In this document: one piece after another, positions 20,233-29,729 of the stretch
Layout of the letters: the number at the start of each line of letters is the position of its first letter
Position numbering within the stretch: position 1 is the first letter of the stretch
Source of the DNA: Pseudooceanicola pacificus
GTDB taxonomy: Bacteria; Pseudomonadota; Alphaproteobacteria; Rhodobacterales; Rhodobacteraceae
Length of the DNA: 64,000 nucleotides
Direction: 5' to 3'
Assembly (NCBI RefSeq): GCF_009789075.1
Contig: NZ_WNXQ01000001.1
Location: forward strand, 372,001 to 436,000
Notes under the pieces: generated by a model
What the model saw: the letters and a program-made list of their open reading frames with translations, nothing else
The model's database searches: none
Told to the model about the DNA's origin: nothing
Position numbers and translations under genes: made by a program

Positions 20233-21810
20233 TTGTTGCAGGACGGACGTGCGGCGAAATTCGCCGCACTTTTCCTTTGGATCGCATTCACCCTGTCGGG
20301 CCCCCGGGCCGGGCTGGCGCAGGACGTGACGCTGCTGTCGCGCGACGGCTCGGTCGAGGTCAGCGGCACGCTGCTGGGGTTCGACGGCGAATACTATCGC
20401 ATCGACACGGTTTACGGAGAGCTGACGGTCGACGGCTCGGGCGTGATCTGCGACGGGCCGGGCTGCCCCGATCTGCAGGCCTATGTCGCTGAACTGGCGA
20501 TCTCGGGCGCCTCGACCACCGGCGAGGTGCTGCTGCCCGCGCTGGTCGAAGGCTTTGCCCTGCGCAACGGCTACGGCGTCAGCCGCGAGGACCTGAGCCC
20601 CACCCGCGTGGTCTATACCCTGATCGAAAAGGCCGAGAACCGGATCGCGGCGCGGTTCTCCATCCATTCGGCCAATACCGACGAGGGCTTTGCCGATCTG
20701 CTGGCGAACGAGGCCGATCTGGTGATGGCCCTGCGCGAGGTCCGCGATGAAGAGGCCGACCGCGCCCTGGATGCCGGGCTGGGCGACCTGCGCGGGCGCA
20801 ACCGCTCGCGCGTGCTGGCGCTGGATGCGCTGGTGCCCATCGTCGCCCCCGGCAACCCGGTGCGCGAGATCACGGTGCCCGACCTGGCCCATGTGTTTTC
20901 CGGCGCCATCGACAACTGGCAGGCGCTTGGCGGGCCGGATGCGCCAATTGCGGTGCATCTGCGGGATGCGGCCTCGGGCCTGGGGCAGGCGGCCGAGGAT
21001 CGCCTGCTGGGCCCGATCTCGGCCAACCTGCGCAGCGACGCCACGCGGCACAAGACGGATGCGGCGCTGGTCAAGGCGGTGCTGCGCGATCCCTTTGCCA
21101 TCGGCCTCGCCTCGGCCTCGGGGATCGGCAATGCGGTGGCGCTCGGGCTGGCTGGGAACTGCGGTTTCACCATCCACGCCACCCGCCGCAACGCCAAGAC
21201 CGAGGACTATCCGCTGACCGCGCCGGTGTTCCTCTACAGCCCCGCCCGGCGGCTGCCCAAGCTGGCGCGCGAATTCCTGGCCTATATCCGCACCCCCGCC
21301 GCGCAGCTGGTGATCCGGCGCACCGGATTCACCGACCAGTCGCCGGAAGAGGTGTCCATCGACGACCAGGGCGACAGATTCGCCAATGCCATCGCCCGCG
21401 CGGGGGACGAGATCGGCCTGACCGAACTGAAACGGATGGTCACCACGCTGGCGCCGCTGCGGCGGCTGACGATCACCTACCGTTTCGAAACCGGATCGGC
21501 GGCGCTGGATCCGCAATCCCGGTCGAACGTGCAGCAACTGGCGGCGGCACTGGAATCGGGCATGTTCGACGGGCGCAAGCTGGTCTTTGTCGGCTTTTCG
21601 GACGGCGAGGGCCAGGCCGAGGGCAACCGCAACATCGCGCAGCGGCGCGCCGAATCCGTGCTGCGCGCCGTGAAGGCCGCCGCCGAGACCGCCAATTTCG
21701 ACCAGCTCGAACTTGGGGTCGAAACCTTTGGCGAGGCGATGCCGATGGCCTGCGATGACAGCGCCTGGGGCCGCCAGGTCAACCGGCGGGTCGAGGTCTG
21801 GCTGCGCTGA
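20233..21810 (+). CDS. PstS-like phosphate-binding domain fused to an OmpA peptidoglycan-binding domain; TTG start
   Basis: 525 residues: a signal peptide (about 1-29, ending GPRAGLA), a short beta domain, a type 2 periplasmic-binding domain like phosphate-binding PstS (about 95-370: SANTDEGFADLLANEADLVM, VPDLAHVFSGAIDNWQAL), and a C-terminal OmpA-like domain (about 410-525: ITYRFETGSAALDPQSRSNV, NRRVEVWLR). An in-frame TGA (the end of the previous gene) lies 21 bases upstream and there is no ATG or GTG before the signal peptide, so translation must begin at TTG 20233 or TTG 20236. I infer a periplasmic ligand sensor tethered to the cell wall; phosphate as ligand is unproven. Confidence 0.82.
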   Translation: MLQDGRAAKFAALFLWIAFTLSGPRAGLAQDVTLLSRDGSVEVSGTLLGFDGEYYRIDTVYGELTVDGSGVICDGPGCPDLQAYVAELAISGASTTGEVLLPALVEGFALRNGYGVSREDLSPTRVVYTLIEKAENRIAARFSIHSANTDEGFADLLANEADLVMALREVRDEEADRALDAGLGDLRGRNRSRVLALDALVPIVAPGNPVREITVPDLAHVFSGAIDNWQALGGPDAPIAVHLRDAASGLGQAAEDRLLGPISANLRSDATRHKTDAALVKAVLRDPFAIGLASASGIGNAVALGLAGNCGFTIHATRRNAKTEDYPLTAPVFLYSPARRLPKLAREFLAYIRTPAAQLVIRRTGFTDQSPEEVSIDDQGDRFANAIARAGDEIGLTELKRMVTTLAPLRRLTITYRFETGSAALDPQSRSNVQQLAAALESGMFDGRKLVFVGFSDGEGQAEGNRNIAQRRAESVLRAVKAAAETANFDQLELGVETFGEAMPMACDDSAWGRQVNRRVEVWLR

Positions 21811-21919
21811 CCGCCGGACGGGCCGCAGCGTTTTCTGCGTTTGCACAGCAAGGTGTTGCCGCAGCGCCGCAACGCAGGCATCCTGACCCTGCACCGACTC
21901 CGTTTCCGGGGATACGATC

Positions 21920-22918
21920 ATGCGAGCCGTTCTTCTGACCGGGTATGGCGGACCCGAGAAAACGCGCCTGACGTCTGTCGACAAGCCAAGCATCGGCGCC
22001 GGTGACCTGCTGGTGCGGGTGACGGGCGCCGGGCTGAACCCGCTCGACTACAAGACCCGAAAGGGCGAGGTCAGGGTGATCCTGCGCCGCCGCCTGCCCT
22101 TTGTCCTGGGCAACGAGCTGTCGGGCGAGGTGGTCGATGCCGGGCAAGACGTCCGCGATTTCGCCGTCGGCGACCGCGTCATCGGGCGGGTCGAGAAATC
22201 GCGCCTTGGCGGTTTTGCCGAATATGCCGCCATCGACGCCTCGGTCACGGCCCATGCGCCTGCCTCGATCCCCCTGGCCGACGCGGCCGGCCTGCCGCTG
22301 GCCGGGCTGACCGCCCTGCAGGCGCTGAGCGAGCTGCAGGCCGGCCCCGGCCGCCATATCCTGATCACCGGCGGCGCCGGCGGTGTCGGCACCCTGGCCA
22401 TCCAGATCGCCCGCATCCTGGGAGCCGAGATCACCACCACCGCCTCTCCCCGCGGCGAGGCGCTGGTGCGGGACCTCGGGGCCGATCACGTGATCGACTA
22501 CACCACAACCGACCTGGCCAGTGTCGAAACCCGCTTCGACGGGGTGTTCGACCTGATGGGGGGCAAGACGCTGAACGCCTGTTTCCGCCTGTGCAAACCG
22601 GGCGGCACGGTGCTGACGATTGCCGGCATGCCCGATGCCTATACCGCACGGCACGACCTGGGCGCCGGGTGGATCCTGCAACTGCTGTTCGACCTGGCCG
22701 CGCGCCGCTACCGGCAGCTGGCACGAGAGCATGGCGTGACCTATCGCTACATGTTCATGCGGCCCGACGGCCCGGGCCTGACCCGGCTGGTGAAATGGGT
22801 CGACGCGGGCAAGCTGCGCCTGATCGTCGACAGCCGTCACCCGTTTGACGATTTCCCCAAGGCCATGGCCCATCTGGAATCCGGCCATGCCAAGGGCAAG
22901 GTCCTGCTGCGGATGTAG
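21920..22918 (+). CDS. NAD(P)-dependent MDR-family oxidoreductase, quinone-reductase-like
   Basis: 332 residues of the zinc-independent medium-chain dehydrogenase/reductase type. N-terminal GroES-like domain (GLNPLDYKTRKG; LGNELSGEVVDAGQDV), then a Rossmann domain with ITGGAGGVGTLAIQIAR near residue 152 for NAD(P)H. The usual catalytic-zinc cysteine and histidine are absent, as in quinone oxidoreductases. C-terminal HPFDDFPKAMAHLESGHAKGK is characteristic. Single gene, convergent with polA (7 bases apart). Substrate not determined. Confidence 0.9.
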   Translation: MRAVLLTGYGGPEKTRLTSVDKPSIGAGDLLVRVTGAGLNPLDYKTRKGEVRVILRRRLPFVLGNELSGEVVDAGQDVRDFAVGDRVIGRVEKSRLGGFAEYAAIDASVTAHAPASIPLADAAGLPLAGLTALQALSELQAGPGRHILITGGAGGVGTLAIQIARILGAEITTTASPRGEALVRDLGADHVIDYTTTDLASVETRFDGVFDLMGGKTLNACFRLCKPGGTVLTIAGMPDAYTARHDLGAGWILQLLFDLAARRYRQLAREHGVTYRYMFMRPDGPGLTRLVKWVDAGKLRLIVDSRHPFDDFPKAMAHLESGHAKGKVLLRM

Positions 22919-22925
22919 CCCGGGG

Positions 22926-25724
22926 TCAGTGCGCCTCGGCCCAGTTGGCGCCCTTGCCGGCGTCGACCACCAGCGGCACCGCCAGCTTCACCGCCGGATC
23001 GGCGGCCCCCTCCATCACCTCGCGGGCGACCTTGATCACCGCGTCCTCGGCGCCTTGGTCGACCTCGAACAGCAGTTCGTCATGCACCTGCAGCAGCATC
23101 CGGGCGGGCAGATGCGCGATGGCGTCGTCCATGCGGATCATCGCGCGCCGGATCACATCGGCCGCAGTGCCCTGGATCGGCGCGTTGATCGCCGCCCGCC
23201 GGGCAAAGCCGGCATGCGGGCCCTTGGCGTTGATCTCGGGCGTGTTGATCCGCCGCCCGAACAGCGTCTGGACAAACCCGTGCTCCTTGGCAAAGGCCAC
23301 GGTGTCGTCCATGTATTCCCGGATCCCCGGGAAGCGCTCGAAATACCGGTCGATGAAGCCCTGCGCCTCGGCGCGCGGGATCCGCAGGTTGCGCGCCAGG
23401 CCAAAGCCGCTGATGCCGTAGATCACGCCAAAGTTGATCGCCTTGGCCTGACGCCGGACATCGGGCGTCATCTCCGCCATCGGCACGTTGAACATCTCTG
23501 ACGCGGTCGCCGCGTGAATGTCCTGCCCGTCGCGGAACGCCTCCTTCAGCGCCTCGATCCCCGCGATATGGGCCAGGATGCGCAGCTCGATCTGCGAATA
23601 ATCCAGCGACAGCAGCACCTTGCCGCTGTCAGCCACAAAGGCCTCGCGGATGCGCCGCCCCTCTTCCGTCCGCACCGGAATGTTCTGCAGGTTCGGATCG
23701 GTCGAAGCCAGCCGCCCGGTGTTCGCCCCGGCGATGGAATAGCTCGTATGCACCCGCCCCGTTTCGGGGTTGATATGCTCCTGCAGCGCGTCGGTATAGG
23801 TCGACTTCAGCTTGCTCACCTGCCGCCAGTCGAGGATCCGGCGCGGCAGTTCATGCTCGGTCGCCAGGTCCTCCAGCACGTCGGCCCCGGTGCCATAGGC
23901 GCCGGTCTTGCCCCGCTTGCCCCCGGGCAGGGACATCTTGTCGAACAGGATCTCGCCCAGCTGCTTGGGCGATCCCACGTTGAAGGTCTCTCCCGCCAGC
24001 TCGTGGATCTCGGCCTCCAGCCGGGCCATCGTCTGGCTGAAGGCATTGGACATCCGGCTCAGCGTGTTGCGGTCGACCTTGATGCCCGCCATCTCCATCC
24101 GCGCCAGCACCGGCACCAGCGGCCGTTCCAGCGTCTCGTAGACGGTTGTCACCTTGCGCAGATGCAGCTGGGGCTTCATCACCTGCCACAGGCGCAGGGT
24201 GATGTCGGCATCCTCGGCGGCGTATTTCACCGCATCGGCGATCTTCACCTTGTCGAAGGTGATCATGCTCTTGCCCGATCCCAGCAGCGACTTGATCGGG
24301 ATCGGCGTGTGCGACAGATAGCGCTCGGCCAGCGCATCCATCCCGTGCCCGTGCTCCCCCGCATGCTGGGCATAGGAGATCAGCATCGTGTCGTCGATCG
24401 GCGCCACCTGCACGCCATAGCGGGCAAAGATCTTGGCGTCGTATTTCATGTTCTGCCCGATCTTGAGGACGGCATCGTCCTCCAGCACCGGCTTCAGCGC
24501 ATCCAGCACGGCGTTCAGGGGCAGCTGCCCCGCGGCCAGCGCATCGTCGCTGAACAGCCCCTCGCCGTCGCCCGCCCGATGGGCCAGGGGGATGTAGCAG
24601 GCCTGCCCCGCCTCGCAGGCCAGCGAGATCCCCACCAGATCGGCGGTCATCTCGTTCAGCCCGGTGGTCTCGGTATCCACGGCGACATAGCCCCGCTCGC
24701 GGATCCGCGCGATCCAGACCTCCAGCGCGGCCATGTCGGCCACGCATTCATAGGCCTCCGGGTCGATCGCCGGGGCCTCGGGCGCATCCGGCAGGTCGGG
24801 CGCGGTGGCGGGCGCCTCGGGGATCTCGGGCGCCTCGACACCCAGGCTGTCGGAGATCCGCTTGCTCAGCGTGCGGAACTCCATTTCGGCGAGGAAGCCC
24901 AGCAGAACCTCGGCCTCGGGCGCCTTCACCTCCAGGTCGTCCAAGGTGAAATCCAGCGGCGTCTCGCAATCCAGCTGCACCAGCCGCTTGGACAGCTCGA
25001 TCTGGGCGCGGTTCTCGACCAGGGTCTGCCGCCGCTTGGGCTGCTTGACCTCCTCGGCCCGGTCCAGCAGCGTCTCCAGATCGCCATACTCGTTGATCAG
25101 CAGCGCGGCCGTCTTGATCCCGATCCCCGGCGCGCCCGGCACGTTGTCCACACTGTCGCCCGCCAGCGCCTGCACATCGACCACACGGTCGGGATAGACG
25201 CCGAACTTCTCGAACACCCCGTCGCGGTCGATGCGCAGGTTCTTCATCGCATCCAGCATCTCGACCCCGTCGCCGACCAGCTGCATCAGGTCCTTGTCGG
25301 AGCTGATGATCGTCACCCGCCCCCCGGCCGCGCGCGCCTGGCAGGACAGGGTGGCGATGATGTCATCCGCCTCATAGCCCTCCAGCTCCTTGCAGGCGAC
25401 GTTGAACGCCTCGGTCGCGCGGCGGGTCAGCGGGATCTGCGGGCGCAGATCCTCGGGCATCGCCTCGCGGTTGGCCTTGTAGAGGTCGTACATGTCGTTG
25501 CGAAAGGTATGGCTGCCCTTGTCGAAGATGACGGCCACATGGGTCGGCGCATCCGGCCCGGTGTTCCCCTCGACATAGCGATGCAGCATGTTGCAAAAGC
25601 CGCTGACCGCCCCGATCGGCACCCCGTCCGACTTCCGCGTCAGCGGCGGCAGGGCGTGATAGGCGCGAAAGATGAAGGCCGAGCCGTCGATCAGATGCAG
25701 ATGGCACCCCTTGCCGAATCCCAT
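22926..25724 (-). CDS. polA: DNA polymerase I
   Basis: Repair and Okazaki-fragment processing polymerase. 932 residues with all three activities: 5'-3' flap nuclease (1 to about 290; LIDGSAFIFRAYHA, GYEADDIIATL, SSDKDLMQL), a 3'-5' proofreading domain with an intact DTETTGL exonuclease motif near residue 370, and the polymerase domain (DYSQIELRILAHIAG, RRQAKAINFGVIYGISGFGL, QVHDELLFEV). A Pro/Ala-rich linker separates the nuclease and exonuclease domains. The ATG at 25724 follows GGGAG and gives the family N terminus. Confidence 0.97.
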   Translation of the reverse strand: MGFGKGCHLHLIDGSAFIFRAYHALPPLTRKSDGVPIGAVSGFCNMLHRYVEGNTGPDAPTHVAVIFDKGSHTFRNDMYDLYKANREAMPEDLRPQIPLTRRATEAFNVACKELEGYEADDIIATLSCQARAAGGRVTIISSDKDLMQLVGDGVEMLDAMKNLRIDRDGVFEKFGVYPDRVVDVQALAGDSVDNVPGAPGIGIKTAALLINEYGDLETLLDRAEEVKQPKRRQTLVENRAQIELSKRLVQLDCETPLDFTLDDLEVKAPEAEVLLGFLAEMEFRTLSKRISDSLGVEAPEIPEAPATAPDLPDAPEAPAIDPEAYECVADMAALEVWIARIRERGYVAVDTETTGLNEMTADLVGISLACEAGQACYIPLAHRAGDGEGLFSDDALAAGQLPLNAVLDALKPVLEDDAVLKIGQNMKYDAKIFARYGVQVAPIDDTMLISYAQHAGEHGHGMDALAERYLSHTPIPIKSLLGSGKSMITFDKVKIADAVKYAAEDADITLRLWQVMKPQLHLRKVTTVYETLERPLVPVLARMEMAGIKVDRNTLSRMSNAFSQTMARLEAEIHELAGETFNVGSPKQLGEILFDKMSLPGGKRGKTGAYGTGADVLEDLATEHELPRRILDWRQVSKLKSTYTDALQEHINPETGRVHTSYSIAGANTGRLASTDPNLQNIPVRTEEGRRIREAFVADSGKVLLSLDYSQIELRILAHIAGIEALKEAFRDGQDIHAATASEMFNVPMAEMTPDVRRQAKAINFGVIYGISGFGLARNLRIPRAEAQGFIDRYFERFPGIREYMDDTVAFAKEHGFVQTLFGRRINTPEINAKGPHAGFARRAAINAPIQGTAADVIRRAMIRMDDAIAHLPARMLLQVHDELLFEVDQGAEDAVIKVAREVMEGAADPAVKLAVPLVVDAGKGANWAEAH

Positions 25725-25836
25725 GCCGCTCTCCCTCTCGCGGGGGTCGGGCGCGCCCCCCTGCTTCCTCTTGCCAGAAATATGCCCGCCGGAGGCATCG
25801 CGGCCGCCAGGCCGCGACCCGGGGCGCAACCGCGCT

Positions 25837-26040
25837 TCAGGCCTTCAGGCCCGGGTTTTCCGCCGTCTCGCCCTCACGGCCCTTCAGAACGTATCTCGCG
25901 TCGCAATAGCCGCATTCGACGTAGCCGGTCTCTTCCGGGATATGCAGCCAGACCCGGGGATGCCCAAGCGCACCTTCGCCGCCGTCGCAGGCGACCTTGT
26001 GGCTCTCGACGATCTTCGTTTCGGGGGCGTCAAAGCTCAT
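25837..26040 (-). CDS. Small zinc-finger domain protein
   Basis: 67 residues with a CHCC zinc site: Cys18, His27, Cys43 and Cys46 in [15 protein letters not shown] and [11 protein letters not shown]. This is the fold of the NDUFS6-like zinc-finger family, whose mitochondrial member belongs to respiratory complex I. Free-standing alphaproteobacterial versions are common. Complex I assembly is an inference by family only. It lies upstream of polA on the same strand with a 112-base gap. Confidence 0.88.
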   Translation of the reverse strand: MSFDAPETKIVESHKVACDGGEGALGHPRVWLHIPEETGYVECGYCDARYVLKGREGETAENPGLKA

Positions 26041-26111
26041 CCGGGGCATTCCTTTTTCCGACCGCGGCAACGGGGCCGAATATGGGCGATTGCCGCGGTC
26101 GGGGCAAGGCG

Positions 26112-26597
26112 TCAAAGCGCGGGCGGCGCCTCTCCGGACCGGGTCACCCGCGCCTGGAAGCAGTTGTTCCGGGCCGAGCGGATATCGACAAATGCCACGC
26201 GCGGCTCGGCCAGCAGCGCCGCCGCCCGTGCGGGGATATCGCCCACCGGCACGATGCCCCCGGTGCCATAGACGATACGCTCCCCGGCGGAGTATCCCTT
26301 CACCAGGTACTCCGGGCTTGCCAGCGCCGGCGGGATGCCCTCGCCCTCCCAGGCGGCGCAGTCCGCGGCGCAGAGGAAGACCGGCCCCACCTCGGCATAG
26401 GGCTGCGGCGCGCTGAAGGGGCGCCATGCCAGGATCAGCATTCCCGCGCCCTCGGGGATCATCCGCAGGCAATGGCGGCAGGGATTGGCCCCGCCGTCCG
26501 ATGTAGCGCGTTCGGGCAGCTGCCCGTTGGCATCCGGCGCCCCGGCGCGAAAGGCGCGGGCCACGGCTGTCGGCATCGGGTGAATCGTCACGTCCAT
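26112..26597 (-). CDS. DUF1203 family protein
   Basis: 161 residues. It shows the family pattern [52 protein letters not shown] and a C-terminal [12 protein letters not shown]. The CRHC pair and conserved cysteines suggest metal or thiol chemistry, but no biochemical function is known to me. Excellent AGGAGGT site six bases before the ATG. It is divergent from the GFA pair. Confidence 0.82.
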   Translation of the reverse strand: MDVTIHPMPTAVARAFRAGAPDANGQLPERATSDGGANPCRHCLRMIPEGAGMLILAWRPFSAPQPYAEVGPVFLCAADCAAWEGEGIPPALASPEYLVKGYSAGERIVYGTGGIVPVGDIPARAAALLAEPRVAFVDIRSARNNCFQARVTRSGEAPPAL

Positions 26598-26774
26598 CTC
26601 GGACCTCCTTGCAATGATCGCGCCGCCATATGACCCGGGCGCCGTCTCCCGCTCGACCCGGATTCTGCGCAATGCGGGACGGCGGGCGGGGCGAGGGCGC
26701 AGCCGAGCGCCGGACGGCGTCCCTTCCCTGTCCCGGCCCCACGGCATACCATCCCGCCAACAGGGGAGGATTCG

Positions 26775-27182
26775 ATGGTCTGGACAGGTGGATGCTACTG
26801 CGGGGCCGTGCGCTACCGCGCCGAGGGCAAGGCGCTGTTCAAGGCCCAGTGCCATTGCCGTGAATGCCAGTACATCAGCGGCGGCGGCCCGAATTATTTC
26901 CTGATGGTCGGCCATGAGGGTTTCGCATGGACGGCGGCCGAACCGGCCGCATTTGCCCGCAGCGACCTCGACAGCCCTGTCACCCGCCGCTTCTGTGCGA
27001 CCTGCGGCACCCATATCGCCACCGAACGGCCCGGCGCGCGCACCTATGTGCTCAAGGCCGGGACGCTGGACGATCCGGCCAGCTATGGCGGCCCCACGGC
27101 CGCGATCTACATGTGCGACACCCAGGCCTTCCACCTCGTGCCCGAGGGCCTTCCCGCCTTCGACAAACTTCCCCCGCGCTGA
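26775..27182 (+). CDS. GFA family (glutathione-dependent formaldehyde-activating-like) protein, copy 1
   Basis: 135-residue zinc protein with the seven-cysteine GFA pattern: Cys7, Cys9, Cys26, Cys28, Cys31, Cys76 and Cys79 ([27 protein letters not shown]). The founder, Gfa, was thought to promote glutathione-formaldehyde adduct formation; most members are uncharacterised. It shares the Ser-Gly-Gly-Gly, SDLDSP and KAGTLDDPA blocks with the gene directly downstream, so the pair is a tandem duplication. Confidence 0.88.
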   Translation: MVWTGGCYCGAVRYRAEGKALFKAQCHCRECQYISGGGPNYFLMVGHEGFAWTAAEPAAFARSDLDSPVTRRFCATCGTHIATERPGARTYVLKAGTLDDPASYGGPTAAIYMCDTQAFHLVPEGLPAFDKLPPR

Positions 27183-27198
27183 CGACAGGAGAGATCAG

Positions 27199-27606
27199 AT
27201 GACCACCACCACCGGAGGCTGCTATTGCGGTGCCACCCGCTACGCGCTGGAGGGCGAGCCGCTGCGCCGTACCGCCTGCTACTGCCGCGAATGCCAGTAC
27301 CTCAGCGGCGGCGGGGCCAATTACGTCATGGCCTACACGCCCGAGAATTTCACCTGGACCAAAGGCACCCCGACGGATTTCGCCCGCTCGGACCTCGACG
27401 CCCCGCGCAAGCGGCAGTTCTGCCCGACCTGCGGCACCCATATCACCACCGTGCGCCCGGACGGTTCGATGGTCATGGTCAAGGCGGGCACGCTGGACGA
27501 TCCGGCCTTCTACGGCCAGCCCGAGAACATCATCCAGACCGCGGATGCCCAGCCCTTCCACCTCTTCCCCGAGGGCGTTCCGGCCTCGGAACGCTTCCCG
27601 GGCTAG
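27199..27606 (+). CDS. GFA family protein, copy 2
   Basis: 135 residues, same length and cysteine layout as its neighbour (Cys8, Cys10, Cys27, Cys29, Cys32, Cys75, Cys78) with clear full-length similarity, for example CRECQYLSGGGANY and [12 protein letters not shown]. The 16-base gap and AGGAGAG site imply co-translation. Differences concentrate in the region before the CPTCGTHI motif, which hints at different substrates. Convergent with the HIT gene. Confidence 0.88.
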   Translation: MTTTTGGCYCGATRYALEGEPLRRTACYCRECQYLSGGGANYVMAYTPENFTWTKGTPTDFARSDLDAPRKRQFCPTCGTHITTVRPDGSMVMVKAGTLDDPAFYGQPENIIQTADAQPFHLFPEGVPASERFPG

Positions 27607-27622
27607 GCTCTGACCCCAGGGC

Positions 27623-28000
27623 CTAGTCGGGCTGCACCATGCGGCCCATGCTGCGGCCGCCCAGGACATGGACATGCAGGTGGGGCACCTCCTGCACGCC
27701 ATGCGCCCCGGCATTCGAGATGAAGCGGCAACCCTCGCCATCGCTGGCGGTCACGCCCGTCATCTCGCAGACCTTGCCCACCGCGCGGGTGAAATCCACG
27801 ATCTCGGCATCGCTCGCGGCCTCGGCGAAATGATCGTAGGTGACATAGGGCCCCTTGGGGATCACCAGCACATGCACCGGGGCCTGCGGGCGGATGTCCT
27901 CGAAGGCCAGCGAATGCTTGGTTTCCAGAACCGTCTTGTTGGGGATCTCGCCCCGCAGGATCTTCGCAAAGATGTTCTGGTCGTCGTAAGTGTAACCCAT
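27623..28000 (-). CDS. HIT-family nucleotide hydrolase/transferase
   Basis: 125-residue histidine-triad protein of the HINT type, which cleaves purine nucleoside phosphoramidates or acyl-nucleotides. The catalytic triad HLHVHVLGGRSMGRM lies at the C terminus, and FAKILRGEIPNKTV is the typical N-terminal block. ATG chosen because GAGGAG sits just before it; the upstream in-frame ATG lacks a site. The start is 8 bases after the glycosyltransferase stop, so the two are probably co-transcribed. Confidence 0.93.
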   Translation of the reverse strand: MGYTYDDQNIFAKILRGEIPNKTVLETKHSLAFEDIRPQAPVHVLVIPKGPYVTYDHFAEAASDAEIVDFTRAVGKVCEMTGVTASDGEGCRFISNAGAHGVQEVPHLHVHVLGGRSMGRMVQPD

Positions 28001-28008
28001 ATCGCTCC

Positions 28009-29586
28009 TCAATCGACGAAAAGGTGCTCCATCGCCGCGATGTCGCGCGCGGTCTCACGCGGGAGCGAGAGAAATTGCGACAGCGGACCGGCATTCTGCT
28101 CGGCGCTGTCGGACTGGCGGATCCGGTAGAAGTGTTCAAGTCCCTCGTCGCGGATCCGGTCCGTCTCGAAGGCGATATCGTTGCGGATCGTCGGCAGCAG
28201 CCGTTCCAGCGTATCCTTCGACGTGGTCTCGCCTGCCAGCCCGACACGCTTGGCATGGCCGATCAGGTACTCTTCGGTGAACTGGCACTCGACCTCCAGC
28301 AGCTTGGTGACCGAGCGGTCGCCGGCAAAATCCTTGATCAGCTCCAGCGAGTTCGGGTCCAGGCAGATGATCATCCGGTCCGTGTTGTAATAGTCGAACA
28401 GCATCCGCATCAGCGCCCGGCGGTGCCGCGTCCGCTTGCCCAATGAACGCTGGATGCCGCCCAGATCGGGCAGTTTGGTGTCTTCCTCGTGGAACAGATA
28501 TTCGATCGCGGGCAGGTTTGTGACCTGGCGGATCCGGTCCAGCAGGCGTTTCGCCACGTGCCACTTCTTGCAGATCACGATCATCAGCTCGCGCTCGCGG
28601 CCCAGCGAATTCTCGGCCTCCCAGAACCGCAGGCCAAAACGGCGCCCGATGCGGCCCCGGTTGGTGAGGAACTTGAACAGGCTCCGCCCCTCGTTCGAGA
28701 TCTGGAAGTTCACGCCCTTGGCGGCATAGAGCTGACCCAGGCGGCGCTTCAGCTGCTGCGCCTCGGGGCTGATCTTGCGGGCGAACAGGAAATCCTGGCT
28801 GAGCAGCAGGTCGTAGTGATCGTTGTAGAACGTCACCGGCATGCCGTAATCGGTGAACATCAGGAAGGTCAGCGTGCGCGACCGGATCTCGGGACCCGGC
28901 ACCAGGTGGCGCACAAGCGTCTGGAAAAACGTCTCGTCCGGGATCCAGGTGGTGCGGAAAAAGCGCATCACGTCCTTGCGGGCGCGGGTGAATTCCAGGA
29001 TCGCCTCGACCGTGCGGCGGCGCAGGCACCACCACTGGCTGCCGATCTGGATTTGCAGATCCTCGGGGATCTTGCGCTCCAGCCCCAGCCGGCGCTGCCA
29101 TTCCAGCGACTGGTAGAACAGCCACTTGCGCCCGCGCTCGTTGAAGTAGTGGCGGTAGATCAGCCGCTCTTCCTTGATGCCGGTCTTGATCCAGTCGCTT
29201 TCGAAAAAGTCGAAGCTCTCGACATAGTCGACATCGGAGCGGTTCAGGTAGTCATGGGCGAACTCGGCCGATTTCACCGCCATGCAGTCGCCTGACAGCA
29301 TGTAGAAATGGGTCGCCCGGGGAAAGGCGTCGACGGCGGCCTCGATGGCGTGGAGCGTCGCCTGCACCAGCGACCACTCGCCCCAGCCGCATTTGATCCG
29401 GCGGCGGGCAAAGGTCACCCGGGGGTTGTTCGCCAGCGCTTCGCGGATCCGCTTGTAGTGTTCGGGCTTGGCGCGGGCGTCGAAGTGGATCGACATGTAG
29501 TCGCCCACGGCGGTAAGCCGTTCAGCCTGTTCGATAATGGCGGCCGGGTCCTTGTGGCACAGCAATATGAAAGCGATGCTCGCCAT
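28009..29586 (-). CDS. Core-2/I-branching glycosyltransferase with a long C-terminal domain
   Basis: 525 residues. The N-terminal ~270 residues match the Branch (GT14) fold: IAFILLCHKDPAAII, a conserved KCGWGEWSLVQATL, HFYMLSGDCMAVKS, GSQWWCLRRRTVEAIL and the IPDETFFQTLV block that carries the proposed catalytic acid. The C-terminal ~220 residues are a separate soluble domain I cannot name with certainty; similar fusions occur in Rhodobacterales. It has no signal peptide or membrane helix, so it acts in the cytoplasm, probably on a surface polysaccharide or lipid-linked precursor. Divergent from the sulfotransferase, convergent in function. Confidence 0.85.
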   Translation of the reverse strand: MASIAFILLCHKDPAAIIEQAERLTAVGDYMSIHFDARAKPEHYKRIREALANNPRVTFARRRIKCGWGEWSLVQATLHAIEAAVDAFPRATHFYMLSGDCMAVKSAEFAHDYLNRSDVDYVESFDFFESDWIKTGIKEERLIYRHYFNERGRKWLFYQSLEWQRRLGLERKIPEDLQIQIGSQWWCLRRRTVEAILEFTRARKDVMRFFRTTWIPDETFFQTLVRHLVPGPEIRSRTLTFLMFTDYGMPVTFYNDHYDLLLSQDFLFARKISPEAQQLKRRLGQLYAAKGVNFQISNEGRSLFKFLTNRGRIGRRFGLRFWEAENSLGRERELMIVICKKWHVAKRLLDRIRQVTNLPAIEYLFHEEDTKLPDLGGIQRSLGKRTRHRRALMRMLFDYYNTDRMIICLDPNSLELIKDFAGDRSVTKLLEVECQFTEEYLIGHAKRVGLAGETTSKDTLERLLPTIRNDIAFETDRIRDEGLEHFYRIRQSDSAEQNAGPLSQFLSLPRETARDIAAMEHLFVD

Positions 29587-29729
29587 AGGGCGTGTAACTC
29601 CGGCAACGGAAAAGGTCTTCCTTAGTGATAAGCACGAACGCTGATTGATTAAACCGGATAAGTTTGCTTTTTAGGTGGGCAAGCCTGTAGGGCCGAAAAA
29701 ACAGGCTGGACGCCGGAGGCAGAGCAAAC

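Noticed and set aside
23514-26633. A plus-strand frame of about 1040 codons opposite polA
   Set aside because: polA is complete with all motifs on the minus strand; the opposite frame is compositional.
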